From G965199725 sp965199725 (GTDB lineage Bacteria; Pseudomonadota; Gammaproteobacteria; Nitrosococcales; Methylophagaceae), in the NCBI GenBank assembly GCA_965199725.1, contig OZ241321.1, forward strand, positions 186,001 to 250,000: a DNA stretch of 64,000 bases, in the 5' to 3' direction. Under the pieces are notes generated by a model. It made no database searches. It was not told the DNA's origin and was given only the letters and a program-made list of their open reading frames with translations. Below, one piece after another: positions 34,305 to 44,112 of this stretch (position 1 is the stretch's first letter; the number at the start of each line of letters is the position of its first letter). The position numbers were made by a program, and so were the translations under genes.

Positions 34305-35042
34305 GTGCCTCTTACTCGGTTGACTAACGCTGATAATGGGTTCCCACCCATTGAAAGCGCCCTTGGCGATGGGCTGCTGGCAATAGGCGGTGATCTGTCT
34401 GTATCACGATTAGTCAATGCCTATCGGCAAGGTATTTTCCCTTGGTTTAGCGAAAATCAACCGATCTTATGGTGGAGCCCTGATCCAAGAATGGTGCTAT
34501 TTACTGAACAAATTAAAATTTCTCGTAGCCTTAAGAAAACCCTGCGCACTACTGATATAACTGTTACAATTGATCATGCCTTTGCTGATGTCATGAAGGC
34601 ATGCGCTGCACTAAGACAATCAGCGCAGGATAGTGCAGAAAATGACACATGGATTCATAGAGATATGTTAGAAGCCTATATCAGATTACATCAGCAGAAT
34701 ATTGCTCATAGTGTTGAATGCTGGCAACAGGAACAATTAGTAGGCGGATTATATGGTGTTGCTGTCGGCCAAGTATTTTTTGGCGAGTCTATGTTCAGTA
34801 AAATGAAAGATAGCTCAAAAATAGCCCTTGTTACCCTGTGTCAACAATTGCACCGCTGGCAGGTGCCAATCATTGACTGCCAGATTTATTCTAACCATCT
34901 TGCCAGTATGGGTGCTACAGAAATTGCTAGACGTGATTTTGTAGCATTTATCAATCCCAATCCTGCCATTGATAAGTTTCAACAATGGCAACTGGATGCT
35001 GATTTACCCTTACCTTCCAGAAAAAATAAGGATAAATGCTAA
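34305..35042 (+). CDS. aat: Leucyl/phenylalanyl-tRNA-protein transferase
   Basis: Aat adds Leu or Phe to proteins with N-terminal Arg or Lys, marking them for ClpSAP degradation. The 245-residue protein contains GDLSVSRLVNAYRQGIFPWF and LWWSPDPRMVLF near the N-terminus, and GGLYGVAVGQVFFGESMFS in the middle. GTG at 34305 is the apparent start, since the following PLTRLTN is close to where the family begins. Confidence 0.94.
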   Translation: MPLTRLTNADNGFPPIESALGDGLLAIGGDLSVSRLVNAYRQGIFPWFSENQPILWWSPDPRMVLFTEQIKISRSLKKTLRTTDITVTIDHAFADVMKACAALRQSAQDSAENDTWIHRDMLEAYIRLHQQNIAHSVECWQQEQLVGGLYGVAVGQVFFGESMFSKMKDSSKIALVTLCQQLHRWQVPIIDCQIYSNHLASMGATEIARRDFVAFINPNPAIDKFQQWQLDADLPLPSRKNKDKC

Positions 35043-35144
35043 GGGTGTATATCATGAATAGCCGTTGACTGAATTAAAACATTGAATAAACAGTGATTTT
35101 AATGGACAATGTTGTCTTTTAACTTAATGGTTGACTTAAAATTT

Positions 35145-35363
35145 ATGGCAAAAGAAGAACATATTGAATTTGAAGGCACAGTTATTGATACCATGCCAAA
35201 CACTACTTTTCGCGTTGAGTTAGAAAATGGTCATATTGTTACTGCTCATATTTCTGGAAAAATGCGCAAAAATTACATTCGCATTTTAACTGGTGATACT
35301 GTTACGGTTCAGCTAACTCCTTATGATTTGAGCAAAGGACGCATTACGTATCGCGCGCGTTAG
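35145..35363 (+). CDS. infA: Translation initiation factor IF-1
   Basis: With the ATG at 35145 (MAKEEHIEFEGTVIDTMPN) the protein has 72 residues, the universal IF-1 length, and a full OB fold ending YDLSKGRITYRAR. The frame is open a further 12 codons upstream, but those do not belong to the family. IF-1 helps fix the start codon on the 30S subunit. aat-infA linkage is usual in gammaproteobacteria. Confidence 0.97.
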   Translation: MAKEEHIEFEGTVIDTMPNTTFRVELENGHIVTAHISGKMRKNYIRILTGDTVTVQLTPYDLSKGRITYRAR

Positions 35364-35372
35364 TTTAAGTTT

Positions 35373-35873
35373 TTACATAATGTTACGTTCCAGTTTTCTA
35401 AACACCTGACCCCAGGCTATTATCATCAGCATGCAGAAGGCAATCAATGCCCAAGCTGGAATAGTAAGTCCCATAAAAGACCACATAACATCAGCACATT
35501 CACCAGAACCACGCAGTACCAAGTTTATCGTTTTATTGAGCGGAAAATGATCCAACATAAAGCCCAGACTAGGACCGCAACTGGGTACCTCGTCAGGTGG
35601 CAAACTCTGTAACCAGACGTGGCGAGTGGCAATACCACCACCTATTAGAGCAAACAACCCAGCAAAAGCTCCATAAAGCCGAATAGCCCATCCATGTGGG
35701 TTATGTAGCACTGCAAGCAACATGACAATACCTACAAGCAAGGTAGCTATCCGCTGAAAAGTGCATAATGGGCAAGGTTCTAACTGCATAACCAACTGAA
35801 AATAAATGGCACCGCCTGACATTACGGCACAAATTAGCAAAGCAAGCAAAAAAAAGGCGCGGGGTGATAACAT
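35373..35873 (-). CDS. dsbB: Disulfide bond formation protein DsbB
   Basis: DsbB reoxidises DsbA and passes electrons to quinone. The 166-residue protein has four membrane helices and both redox pairs: CPLC after the first helix, and a second pair in the later periplasmic loop, in SCGPSLGF and SGECADVMW. It is convergent with infA, 9 bases apart. The 290 bases upstream, before amgK, hold no gene I can support. Confidence 0.94.
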   Translation of the reverse strand: MLSPRAFFLLALLICAVMSGGAIYFQLVMQLEPCPLCTFQRIATLLVGIVMLLAVLHNPHGWAIRLYGAFAGLFALIGGGIATRHVWLQSLPPDEVPSCGPSLGFMLDHFPLNKTINLVLRGSGECADVMWSFMGLTIPAWALIAFCMLMIIAWGQVFRKLERNIM

Positions 35874-36164
35874 TGCTTTCTCCTGAAATGTTCACTATCA
35901 ACAACTTAAGATTAACGTTTGCCGCTAACAAAGAAGGGAACTATAGCAGTTATAGCTAATTCTTGAAAACCAAATACCATTTTTTAGTTGGTTTAAACAC
36001 GTTTTGATTGCTGCCCATTGAGCTGTCATCCACATTTGGTGTTGAGCATCCATAGTCAATAGAGGTAAATCGTGATAACAAAGGTTTAGCAGAATATAAA
36101 TAGCAGTTTAATAAAGGTTCGTTTAAAATGTTATGGATGCCCATTCCTTAAATATTGAACAAAT

Positions 36165-37151
36165 ATGTTAACTATTAAAGACGCAAGACAAGAGCAGATG
36201 ACAGAATGGTTAACTACTGTACTTAAGGGTGAGTATCAGCTTGAATTGGCATCTAGTGATGCTAGTTTTCGCCGTTATTTTCGGATAACTCAGGGTGGTA
36301 ATACGTTTATAGTCATGGACGCACCACCAGATAAAGAAGACGCATCACTATTTGCTGATCTTGCTATATTTTTCCATCAACACGATATCCATGTACCGCA
36401 GATATTTGCTAGAGACAACACTACTGGTTTTTTATTGATGACTGATTTTGGCGATGTCAATTATCTCAACGCACTTAAACCAAAATCTGCTGATAAGTTT
36501 TATCAAACAGCTATTAATAGCTTAATTAACATACAGATATGTCCGCCATCTGCTATCCATCTACCACACTATACTGGAACTTTATTGCAACAGGAAATGG
36601 AGCTGTTTTCATACTGGTTTCTTGACAAGTATCTTAATATCGCCGCCCCTGATTTTATCAGCGATATTTTTGCCTGTTTGATTGACAATGCAAAGGCGCA
36701 ACCTCAGGTTATCGTCCATCGAGATTATCATTCGCGCAATCTGATGCACACAGTCAAAGACTCACCTGGCATTATTGATTTTCAGGATGCGGCTATTGGC
36801 CCTGTAAGCTATGATTTGGTATCCCTGTTACGAGATTGCTACATTGCATGGCCTGAGAGTAAGCTAACAGAATGGATAGTCTACTATTGTAATCAGGCTG
36901 AACAGAAAAATATATTAACTGATGTCTCAGTAGCAACGTTTACCCGCTGGTTTGATTTAATGGGATTGCAGCGCCATCTGAAAGTATTAGGCATTTTTAC
37001 CAGACTTAACCATCGAGACAATAAACCTAGTTATCTCAATAATTTACCACGCACCTTGCATTATGTCCGTCAAATAAGCACTCGTTATCCTGAGTGCGCA
37101 CAATTGGCTGATTTTGTTAATCAACACCCAAAAATAGCAGCTATTAAATGA
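36165..37151 (+). CDS. amgK: N-acetylmuramate/N-acetylglucosamine kinase AmgK
   Basis: AmgK phosphorylates the anomeric carbon of MurNAc and GlcNAc recovered from the cell wall. The 328-residue aminoglycoside phosphotransferase-like protein shows SDASFRRYFRI, MDAPPDKED, LLMTDFGDVNYL, the catalytic VHRDYHSRNLM and metal site GIIDFQDA. The following murU overlaps by 4 bases. The pair forms the MurA-bypassing recycling route known from Pseudomonas, which gives some intrinsic fosfomycin tolerance there. Confidence 0.92.
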   Translation: MLTIKDARQEQMTEWLTTVLKGEYQLELASSDASFRRYFRITQGGNTFIVMDAPPDKEDASLFADLAIFFHQHDIHVPQIFARDNTTGFLLMTDFGDVNYLNALKPKSADKFYQTAINSLINIQICPPSAIHLPHYTGTLLQQEMELFSYWFLDKYLNIAAPDFISDIFACLIDNAKAQPQVIVHRDYHSRNLMHTVKDSPGIIDFQDAAIGPVSYDLVSLLRDCYIAWPESKLTEWIVYYCNQAEQKNILTDVSVATFTRWFDLMGLQRHLKVLGIFTRLNHRDNKPSYLNNLPRTLHYVRQISTRYPECAQLADFVNQHPKIAAIK

Positions 37152-37822
37152 ATGCTATTATTTTATCCGCTGGTCGTGGCGAACGCTTACGCCCATTGAC
37201 AGACACGACACCCAAACCTTTGCTTAACGTAGGTGGGCAGCGTTTGATTGAATACCTGATTCGGTCATTGGTCAGCGCAGGTATTGATAATATTATTATC
37301 AATACCGCTCATCTAGCAGACAAATTTCCAGTGGTGCTTGGCAATGGCGAGCAATATGGCGCAACTATTAGCTATTCAATAGAGCCACACGGGGCTTTGG
37401 AAACCGGTGGTGGTATTATTAACGCATTGCCACACTTAGGCAGTAAGCCATTTTTAGTGGTCAATGGTGACATCTGGACTGATTACCCCTTTACTAGCCT
37501 GATAAATAAATTGACCACTAACATTTTATGTCATATTGTGCTAGTCAATAATCCGTCACATCACTTGCAAGGCGATTTTGCATTGACGGTATCAGGAATG
37601 GTTTTACAGAAAGGAGCCAAACGCTATACCTATAGCGGTATTGGTGTGTATGATCCGCAACTTTTTGCCGGCCTTGCCAGTGGTCGACGACCATTAAGAC
37701 CCATCCTGTTACAGGCAATCACAACCGGGCAAATCAGCGGCGAACTTTATCACGGCAAATGGTCAGATATTGGCACCCCATCAAGATTATTTAAACTTAA
37801 CAACCAACTAGCTGACACATAA
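37148..37822 (+). CDS. murU: N-acetylmuramate alpha-1-phosphate uridylyltransferase MurU
   Basis: MurU makes UDP-MurNAc from the AmgK product. The 224-residue nucleotidyltransferase has the signature LSAGRGERLRPLTDTTPKPLL, the metal aspartate in VVNGDIWTD and the C-terminal WSDIGTPSRL. ATG overlaps the amgK stop (ATGA). Its last 15 bases overlap the end of convergent argF. Confidence 0.93.
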   Translation: MNAIILSAGRGERLRPLTDTTPKPLLNVGGQRLIEYLIRSLVSAGIDNIIINTAHLADKFPVVLGNGEQYGATISYSIEPHGALETGGGIINALPHLGSKPFLVVNGDIWTDYPFTSLINKLTTNILCHIVLVNNPSHHLQGDFALTVSGMVLQKGAKRYTYSGIGVYDPQLFAGLASGRRPLRPILLQAITTGQISGELYHGKWSDIGTPSRLFKLNNQLADT

Positions 37823-38710
37823 AAATTCTAATAACGCCTTTTGGCTATGCAATCTATTTTCTGCTTCATCCCAAACAACGCTAGTAGGGCTATCAATGAC
37901 ATCAACCGCTACCTCTTCGCCCCTGTGTGCTGGCAGGCAGTGCATAAATAAGGCATCATCACCAGCCAACGCCATCAATGAGCGATCAACCTGAAAATCA
38001 GCAAATGCCGTCTGGCGTTCTTTTTGCTCTTGTTCCTGACCCATGCTTGTCCATACATCAGTAACAACTAAATCAACATTTTTTACCGCAGCTTGGGCGG
38101 TGTTAAATACCTGTATATTAGCTGCTGATGAGGCAATAACACTCTCATCAGGCTCATAACCTTCAGGTGTGGCTATGTTAAGGTTAAAAGCAAATAACTC
38201 GGCGGCATTGATATAAGAATGGCACATATTGTTGCTATCCCCTATAAAGGCAACTGTTTTGCCTAAAATTGAGCTACGGTGCTCAACATAAGTCTGCATA
38301 TCAGCCAGTAACTGGCAGGGATGACACTGATCGGTGAGCGCATTAATAACAGGCACTACCGAATGATAAGAAAACTGCTCAACCATCGCATGCCTGAAAG
38401 TGCGGATCATCACTACATCAACCATGCTGGAGATAACCCGGGCAGAATCAGCGACTGCCTCCCCCCTGCCTAACTGAGTATCAGTGTTGGATAAAAATAT
38501 CGCACTACCGCCGAACTGGATCATTGCTGCTTCAAACGATACTCGTGTGCGTGTTGATGACTTATCAAAAATCATTGCCAGCACCTTGTTTTTTAGCGGC
38601 TGATACACATCACCGCTTTTATGTAGTCGTTTTAATTCAACTGCGCGGGCAATCAACTGATGAAGCTCATCTGAGGTCAGATCATGTAGCGTCAAAAAAT
38701 GTCTTATCAT
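37808..38710 (-). CDS. argF: Ornithine carbamoyltransferase
   Basis: The enzyme makes citrulline from ornithine and carbamoyl phosphate. The 300-residue protein carries the carbamoyl-phosphate motif SSTRTRVSFE, the ornithine-binding DSNNMCHSY region and the active cysteine in HCLPAHRGEE. It lies 15 bases after argD in the same direction, so the two are probably one arginine operon. Confidence 0.95.
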   Translation of the reverse strand: MIRHFLTLHDLTSDELHQLIARAVELKRLHKSGDVYQPLKNKVLAMIFDKSSTRTRVSFEAAMIQFGGSAIFLSNTDTQLGRGEAVADSARVISSMVDVVMIRTFRHAMVEQFSYHSVVPVINALTDQCHPCQLLADMQTYVEHRSSILGKTVAFIGDSNNMCHSYINAAELFAFNLNIATPEGYEPDESVIASSAANIQVFNTAQAAVKNVDLVVTDVWTSMGQEQEQKERQTAFADFQVDRSLMALAGDDALFMHCLPAHRGEEVAVDVIDSPTSVVWDEAENRLHSQKALLEFLCVS

Positions 38711-38725
38711 GCCTTACCTTTAATC

Positions 38726-39916
38726 TTAATTCTTGGCAACAAAATTAATCACCAAATCATATAACGTATCAATAATTTGGATGGCCTCTTCTTTGGTGAT
38801 GATAAGTGGAGGTGACAGCCTAATAACATTATCAGCGGTGACATTAATTAACATGCTTCTATCTAAAGCCTGCTTAATTAACGTGCCGCATGGATTTGTT
38901 AATTCAATACCGAACATAAAACCAAGCGAGCGAATATCTTTAATACCTGATCTTCCAGCCAGTGCCTGATTAAGCTTATCTATCATATAGGTACCTAATT
39001 TAACTACATGTGCCAGTAATTTATCGCGCTCTATTGTATTTAGTACCGCCAACGCTGCGCTACATGCAAGCGGATTGCCGCCAAATGTTGATCCATGGCT
39101 ACCTGCATCCAACATGCCTACAGCATCGCCAGCGACTAAACATGCACCAATGGGCAGGCCATTACCGAGCCCCTTAGCAAGCATCATGACATCGGGCAAT
39201 AGGTTAGTATCATGTTGAAACGCAAACCACTGACCAGTGCGACCAATACCAGTCTGCACCTCATCCACCATCATTAATAATTTGCCTTTAGTGCATACAG
39301 ATCGTATTGCTGCCAAATAATCTTTATCCGGCACGCGGATACCACCTTCTCCCTGCACTGGTTCTACCATAACAGCAACCGCTTCAGTATAGCGACTAAC
39401 CGCCATGTCGAGCGCATCAATATTGTTATAGGGAATACGAGCAAACCCGGGTAATAACGGTTCAAAACCAGCCTGCGCTTTAGCATTACCTGTTGCACTT
39501 AACGTTGCCATGGTTCTGCCATGAAAGCTGCCATCCATCACAATAATGACTGGCTTATCAATGCCTTTTTGATGACCATAACGCCGGGCAATTTTAATAG
39601 CTGTCTCATTTGCTTCTGCACCCGAGTTATTAAAAAACACCTGTTCCATGCCAGACAGCTTAGTTAGTTTTTCTGCTAACGCTGTTTGTAACGGAATTTG
39701 ATAATGATTGGATGTATGAATCAGTTTAGCTGCCTGATGAGCGACTGCGGCAGTCACATCAGGATGAGCATGACCGAGATTACACACGGCTACCCCACTA
39801 AAGGCATCAAGATAGCGTTTACCGTTTGTATCAATAAGCCATGCGCCTTCCCCTGCCTCAAAAGCAACATCAAGGCGCCTGTATGTTGGCATAATGGCAT
39901 TTTGCATCATATTCAT
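38726..39916 (-). CDS. argD: Acetylornithine aminotransferase
   Basis: This PLP-dependent class III transaminase has 396 residues, with the cofactor lysine in LAKGLGNGLPIGA, the aspartate in MMVDEVQTGIGRTG, and NSGAEANETAIK near residue 100. It catalyses the fourth arginine step and may also serve lysine synthesis as DapC. It is followed by argF. Confidence 0.94.
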   Translation of the reverse strand: MNMMQNAIMPTYRRLDVAFEAGEGAWLIDTNGKRYLDAFSGVAVCNLGHAHPDVTAAVAHQAAKLIHTSNHYQIPLQTALAEKLTKLSGMEQVFFNNSGAEANETAIKIARRYGHQKGIDKPVIIVMDGSFHGRTMATLSATGNAKAQAGFEPLLPGFARIPYNNIDALDMAVSRYTEAVAVMVEPVQGEGGIRVPDKDYLAAIRSVCTKGKLLMMVDEVQTGIGRTGQWFAFQHDTNLLPDVMMLAKGLGNGLPIGACLVAGDAVGMLDAGSHGSTFGGNPLACSAALAVLNTIERDKLLAHVVKLGTYMIDKLNQALAGRSGIKDIRSLGFMFGIELTNPCGTLIKQALDRSMLINVTADNVIRLSPPLIITKEEAIQIIDTLYDLVINFVAKN

Positions 39917-40032
39917 CCTAAAACAGTTAGGGGTGCTTGTTGTCGCTTGTTGTTATTCATATTGTTACTGCCACTTGCGAAAGCCCCTCATTCTATAACG
40001 CTATCTGTATTATAGGCAAAACCAGTTTAACA

Positions 40033-40143
40033 ATGTTAAAAATCGATATACCAGAAGGCGAACAAGAAAAAATTAAATATGTCAGAAATTTTTTTGCTGC
40101 ATTGCATGCAGCGCGAGTTGCCAAATATAAACGTGCATTATAA
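40033..40143 (+). CDS. Possible 36-residue protein between argD and rimI
   Basis: The frame starts MLKIDIPEGEQEKIKYV and ends in a basic helix AARVAKYKRAL. The charge pattern (acidic start, amphipathic middle, basic end) looks protein-like. No strong ribosome binding site is visible before the ATG, and the frame is open upstream for 32 more codons that look unconvincing. I do not recognise a family. Confidence 0.35.
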   Translation: MLKIDIPEGEQEKIKYVRNFFAALHAARVAKYKRAL

Positions 40144-40178
40144 AACAAGGACTAATAAAGAAAACTTGAGTGATATAT

Positions 40179-40634
40179 TTAATTAAAATTGCTTAAATCC
40201 AACGCCATGACAATAGCATCTTCACGCCCCTGCGATGCTGGGTAATAGCCTTTGCGAAGGGCTATTTCATTAAACCCTGCCCGTAGATAAAGTTGTCGGG
40301 CTGCTGTATTGTTTTGTCGCACTTCCAATATAATAGATACTGATCCTTGGGTCACCGAAAAGCTGATAATGTGGTTAACAATAAGGCGCCCTATACCTTG
40401 ACGTTGAGCATTTTTTTTAACGCATACATTTAATATATGCACCTCTCTAATTATCACCTGAACAATAGCATAGCCCAAGATTTTCTCTGATTCATTAATA
40501 AATACCCATGCCAGATAGTTGGCCTTAAGACATCCTTGAAAGTTTTCTTTAGACCACGGGAATCTATTGGCATCACGCTCTATTGACACTATATCAGCAA
40601 TATCACCCATACCCATTTTTCGTGATTGCATCAA
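40179..40634 (-). CDS. rimI: Ribosomal protein S18 alanine N-acetyltransferase RimI
   Basis: The 151-residue GNAT acetyltransferase has FPWSKENFQGCL near the start, the acetyl-CoA loop RQGIGRLIV and EVRQNNTAARQLYLRAGF. RimI acetylates the N-terminus of S18. The start overlaps the holD-like gene by 4 bases, reproducing the holD-rimI pair of E. coli. Confidence 0.92.
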   Translation of the reverse strand: MMQSRKMGMGDIADIVSIERDANRFPWSKENFQGCLKANYLAWVFINESEKILGYAIVQVIIREVHILNVCVKKNAQRQGIGRLIVNHIISFSVTQGSVSIILEVRQNNTAARQLYLRAGFNEIALRKGYYPASQGREDAIVMALDLSNFN

Positions 40635-41137
40635 GATGATAATAAAGCTTGATGGGTACGCTTAACCAGTTGTAAATCCTGCCAGACCGATGCCTTATTT
40701 TCTGGCGATTCTAATAATACATCAAGACCAATACTAACAATAGTAGTACATGCTACATTCGGATTTTTATGTGTTTTGCCACGATAATCACTGACCAAGT
40801 TTTTCTTACCTGTCAGCGCCTCAATAGCAGACTGACCAAACACTAGCAGCAATTTTTTATCTGTCAGTATACCTGCTATCTCTGCTATTTGTTCTAACTT
40901 AATTAGTGCAACCTGATCAGAGCAAAGCCCTATTGAAAACAACATGGCATCCAATAGCCGATGCGCCTGTTCGTTATAAGTCTGCCCGTCGATCAATATC
41001 AGGCAATCCACTGCATTCAACCTTTCATCTATTATTGGCAAATGATCATCATTAGTCTGAGCGGAACGTTGGCGCCGTACCCAAATAGGAATTGCCATTT
41101 CATTAAGTACCTGCTCTTGCGATAGATTAAGCTTCAT
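40631..41137 (-). CDS. holD: DNA polymerase III psi subunit-like protein (HolD family)
   Basis: The 168-residue protein aligns by eye with HolD at both ends: LNEMAIPIWVRR at the N-terminus corresponds to the HolD LQQLGITQWSLRRP segment, and ENKASVWQDLQLVKR to the C-terminal helix. Psi links the clamp loader to SSB. The family is poorly conserved, but the position directly before rimI supports the call. It overlaps leuA by one base. Confidence 0.75.
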   Translation of the reverse strand: MKLNLSQEQVLNEMAIPIWVRRQRSAQTNDDHLPIIDERLNAVDCLILIDGQTYNEQAHRLLDAMLFSIGLCSDQVALIKLEQIAEIAGILTDKKLLLVFGQSAIEALTGKKNLVSDYRGKTHKNPNVACTTIVSIGLDVLLESPENKASVWQDLQLVKRTHQALLSS

Positions 41138-42669
41138 TAGGCTTGGGGATGGGCACGGTTAGTAGGTGTAAAAATTTTGTTTAGAGCATTGATGTAGGCC
41201 TTTGCTGATGCGATGACAATATCCGTATCAGTACCTTGCCCACTGACAATGTGGTCCTTTTTTTTCAAGCGTACACTGACTTCGCCTTGCGAATCAGTGC
41301 CACTGGTAATATTATTAACCGAATAAAGCTGGAACTCAGTGTTGCTTTTAACGATACTTTCAATGGCACGAAAAGCAGCATCTACAGGCCCACTGCCTGC
41401 CATTTCAACCTGTTTTTCTACATCATCAAAAGATAATGTTATTAGTGCAATTGACGTCTCACCTGTCTCGCTACATACTTTTAATGAAATAAGGCGAATG
41501 CGTTCGTCATCTGACAACCTAGCATCGCTGACTAGCGCGTGTAAATCTTCATCAAATATTTCATGTTTTTTGTCCGCTAATTCCTTGAAACGAGCAAAAG
41601 CAGTATTCAGATCTATTTCCGAACCAAATTCAATACCTAATTCTTGTAGGCGCGTACGAAAAGCATTGCGTCCCGAATGCTTGCCAAGCACCATACGATT
41701 AGCACGCCAGCCAATATCTTCAGCACGCATTATTTCATAGGTATTACGACTTTTTAATACACCATCTTGATGAATACCTGATTCGTGTGCAAAGGCATTA
41801 GCACCAACAATTGCCTTATTTGGCTGCACGACAAAGCCGGTGATGCCAGAAACAAGCCGTGATGCTGCTAATATCTGTGTGGTATCAATATCAGTATCGC
41901 AACTAAATATGTCCTGACGGGTACGCACTGCCATTACCACTTCTTCCAGCGCAGCATTGCCAGCACGTTCACCCAAGCCATTAATTGTGCATTCAACTTG
42001 GCGCGCTCCATTTAATACCGCTGATAAAGAATTGGCAGTAGCTAACCCTAAGTCATTTTGACAATGCGCGGAAAAAATTACCTTATCAGCATTCGGAATA
42101 CGCGTCCTTAAGTCAAAGATAAGTTGGCCAAACTGATGTGGCAGGTTATACCCAACTGTGTCTGGGATATTAAGCGTACTTGCACCTGCATCAATTACTG
42201 CTTCTAAAATACGACATAAAAAATCAAGCTCGCTGCGTCCAGCATCTTCAGGAGAAAATTCGACATTATCAGTGTAGTTGCACGCCCGTTTTACCGCCTT
42301 CACTGCATTAGTGATAACTTCATCTGGCGACATACGCAGTTTTATTTTCATGTGAATAGGTGATGTGGCGATAAAGGTATGAATGCGCGAAGCACGCGCA
42401 CCTTTTAACGCTTCACCGGCCCTATCAATATCCTTATCCAATGCCCTAGCCAAACCACAAACACGGCTTTCAGTAATCGTGTTAGCCACGGCCTTAACCG
42501 CTTCAAAGTCGCCTTCGCTAGCTATCGGAAAACCAGCCTCAATAATATCAACATTTAGCCGCTCTAAGCATTTGGCAATACGTACCTTTTCATCCTTAGT
42601 CATTGATGCGCCAGGACTTTGTTCACCATCTCTCAAAGTTGTATCAAAAATAACTAATTTATCACTCAT
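41137..42669 (-). CDS. leuA: 2-isopropylmalate synthase
   Basis: LeuA condenses acetyl-CoA with 2-oxoisovalerate, the first step of leucine synthesis. The 510-residue protein has the catalytic FDTTLRDGEQSPGASM, the metal-binding SAHCQNDLGLATANS, and a C-terminal allosteric domain from about 390. The 262-base leader shows no leucine-rich peptide, so classic attenuation is not apparent. It lies in an area with pssA and ilvCHI. Confidence 0.96.
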   Translation of the reverse strand: MSDKLVIFDTTLRDGEQSPGASMTKDEKVRIAKCLERLNVDIIEAGFPIASEGDFEAVKAVANTITESRVCGLARALDKDIDRAGEALKGARASRIHTFIATSPIHMKIKLRMSPDEVITNAVKAVKRACNYTDNVEFSPEDAGRSELDFLCRILEAVIDAGASTLNIPDTVGYNLPHQFGQLIFDLRTRIPNADKVIFSAHCQNDLGLATANSLSAVLNGARQVECTINGLGERAGNAALEEVVMAVRTRQDIFSCDTDIDTTQILAASRLVSGITGFVVQPNKAIVGANAFAHESGIHQDGVLKSRNTYEIMRAEDIGWRANRMVLGKHSGRNAFRTRLQELGIEFGSEIDLNTAFARFKELADKKHEIFDEDLHALVSDARLSDDERIRLISLKVCSETGETSIALITLSFDDVEKQVEMAGSGPVDAAFRAIESIVKSNTEFQLYSVNNITSGTDSQGEVSVRLKKKDHIVSGQGTDTDIVIASAKAYINALNKIFTPTNRAHPQA

Positions 42670-42931
42670 ATTGTTACTCCATTTCAGTGCAGATTTAAAA
42701 CTATCAGGAAAACGCTTATCAATCGTTTGCCTTAACCTTAAGAACTGTTATCAGCGATGTGCTGATTGTAGAATACTAAATTTAGGTGCCCTAAGGCAGT
42801 CGTTTTAGCAGGTGTGATAAATAACAGACAGCAGTAACCTTATTGCAGGTTGCTACTTTGTATAATAAAGATGTATGCAGTATATCCATCAGATCACCAT
42901 TCTAATCTGAAATTGTGTTGCTGCCAAGTGC

Positions 42932-43675
42932 TCATTTATCCTGTTGGCGCTCTAAGTGATGCTGGCGCACCCTTACTAAAGTAAACACCAGTCCTGATAT
43001 GACATATAAAGCAAAACAGCTAAACAAAATAAGCGGTGGATCGGTCGCGATAAAAGCAAACATAAGCACCAGCGCCAACATCACAATAAAAGGCACGCGG
43101 ACATATAAATCCATCTCTTTTAATGAATGATAACGTATCGTACTGACCATTAAAATAGCGCAAAAAAAAGTAAGTGGAGCCGCCACTGTCGTAACTAATA
43201 AAGGATCAATATCTTTATTAACACTCAGCCATATCCAACCAGCAATACATGCAGCGGCTGCCGGGCTTGGCAAGCCTTGAAAATAGCGTTTATCTTCTAT
43301 ACCTGTCTGGGTATTAAAACGTGCCAGCCTTAATGCACCACAAGCAGCAAAAATAAATGCAATCATCCAGCCTAGCTTGCCCATTTGCAATAATGACCAC
43401 TGATAAATAACCAAGGCGGGTGCTAAGCAAAACGATACTACATCGGCCAGACTATCATATTCAGCGCCAAAATTGCTTTGGGTATTGGTCAAGCGGGCAA
43501 TGCGACCATCAAGACCATCCATAATCATGGCGATAAAAATAGCTTTAGCGGCTGAATCAAAATCACCGCGAATAGCAGCAACAATAGCATAAAAGCCAGA
43601 AAAAAGGCCCGCTGTTGTCAATAAATTGGGCAATAAATAAATGCCTCTTTTTTTATTTTTAGTGCCGTCTATCAT
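42932..43675 (-). CDS. pssA: CDP-diacylglycerol-serine O-phosphatidyltransferase
   Basis: This membrane enzyme makes phosphatidylserine. The 247-residue protein has about seven hydrophobic segments and the CDP-alcohol phosphotransferase motif in MDGLDGRIARLTNTQSNFG followed by EYDSLADV. It is the type II, membrane form found in many proteobacteria next to ilvC and leuA. Confidence 0.93.
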   Translation of the reverse strand: MIDGTKNKKRGIYLLPNLLTTAGLFSGFYAIVAAIRGDFDSAAKAIFIAMIMDGLDGRIARLTNTQSNFGAEYDSLADVVSFCLAPALVIYQWSLLQMGKLGWMIAFIFAACGALRLARFNTQTGIEDKRYFQGLPSPAAAACIAGWIWLSVNKDIDPLLVTTVAAPLTFFCAILMVSTIRYHSLKEMDLYVRVPFIVMLALVLMFAFIATDPPLILFSCFALYVISGLVFTLVRVRQHHLERQQDK

Positions 43676-43755
43676 TTGTTTTTATACCGTCAAAGTTTTA
43701 CTGCTTCAAACGATGATCAAACAGGACAACATTTGTATGAACTTGTAGGTAACAT

Positions 43756-44065
43756 TTACACCCACTTAAAAGACCCGTCTTTTTCAGGTTGTGAATAGGG
43801 GTTAAAGACAGCCTCCCAAAGGTAGCCATCAAGGGTCAGCAAAATAACTGGAATATCCACCCCAAAAAACCTTTTGAGGGTTTTTAACAATTTTTGCCCC
43901 TGCAGATTTAGCTTCTTCAAATATGAAATCAACATCTTTGTTAAATGCTACAATGTTTTCTGATTGCTCTTCCGTTGCAACTTTCCAACCCAAACTCTCA
44001 TAAAAAGTTCTTGATTTATTAAGATTTTCTACGCCTAAAGTAATAATGCTAAGCCTTTGTTCCAT
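43756..44065 (-). pseudogene. Broken VOC/glyoxalase-family gene
   Basis: The frame starts MEQRLSIITLGVENLNKS, typical of a short VOC protein, and continues to FWGGYSSYFADP where it meets TGA at 43829-43831. Skipping one base there restores the expected end DGYLWEAVFNPYSQ and runs to a stop at 43756-43758, so a one-base insertion has shifted the frame. In the middle, the sequence jumps from ENIVAFNK to DVDFIFEEAKSAGAK, where relatives have about 40 or more further residues, pointing to an in-frame deletion. Both lesions make it a pseudogene. Confidence 0.85.
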
Positions 44066-44112
44066 TATTTTTTCCTAATTTTTCTGAAAAAGTCAATGCC
44101 CTATCCCAATAG

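Noticed and set aside
35956..36144. Minus-strand frame of 62 codons upstream of amgK
   Set aside because: It has no family resemblance and no ribosome binding site, and it lies in the expected promoter region of amgK and dsbB.
42670..42931. Leucine-type attenuator before leuA
   Set aside because: No peptide with clustered leucine codons was found; the 7-bp hairpin AGTAACC/GGTTGCT lacks a T run and contains a wobble pair.
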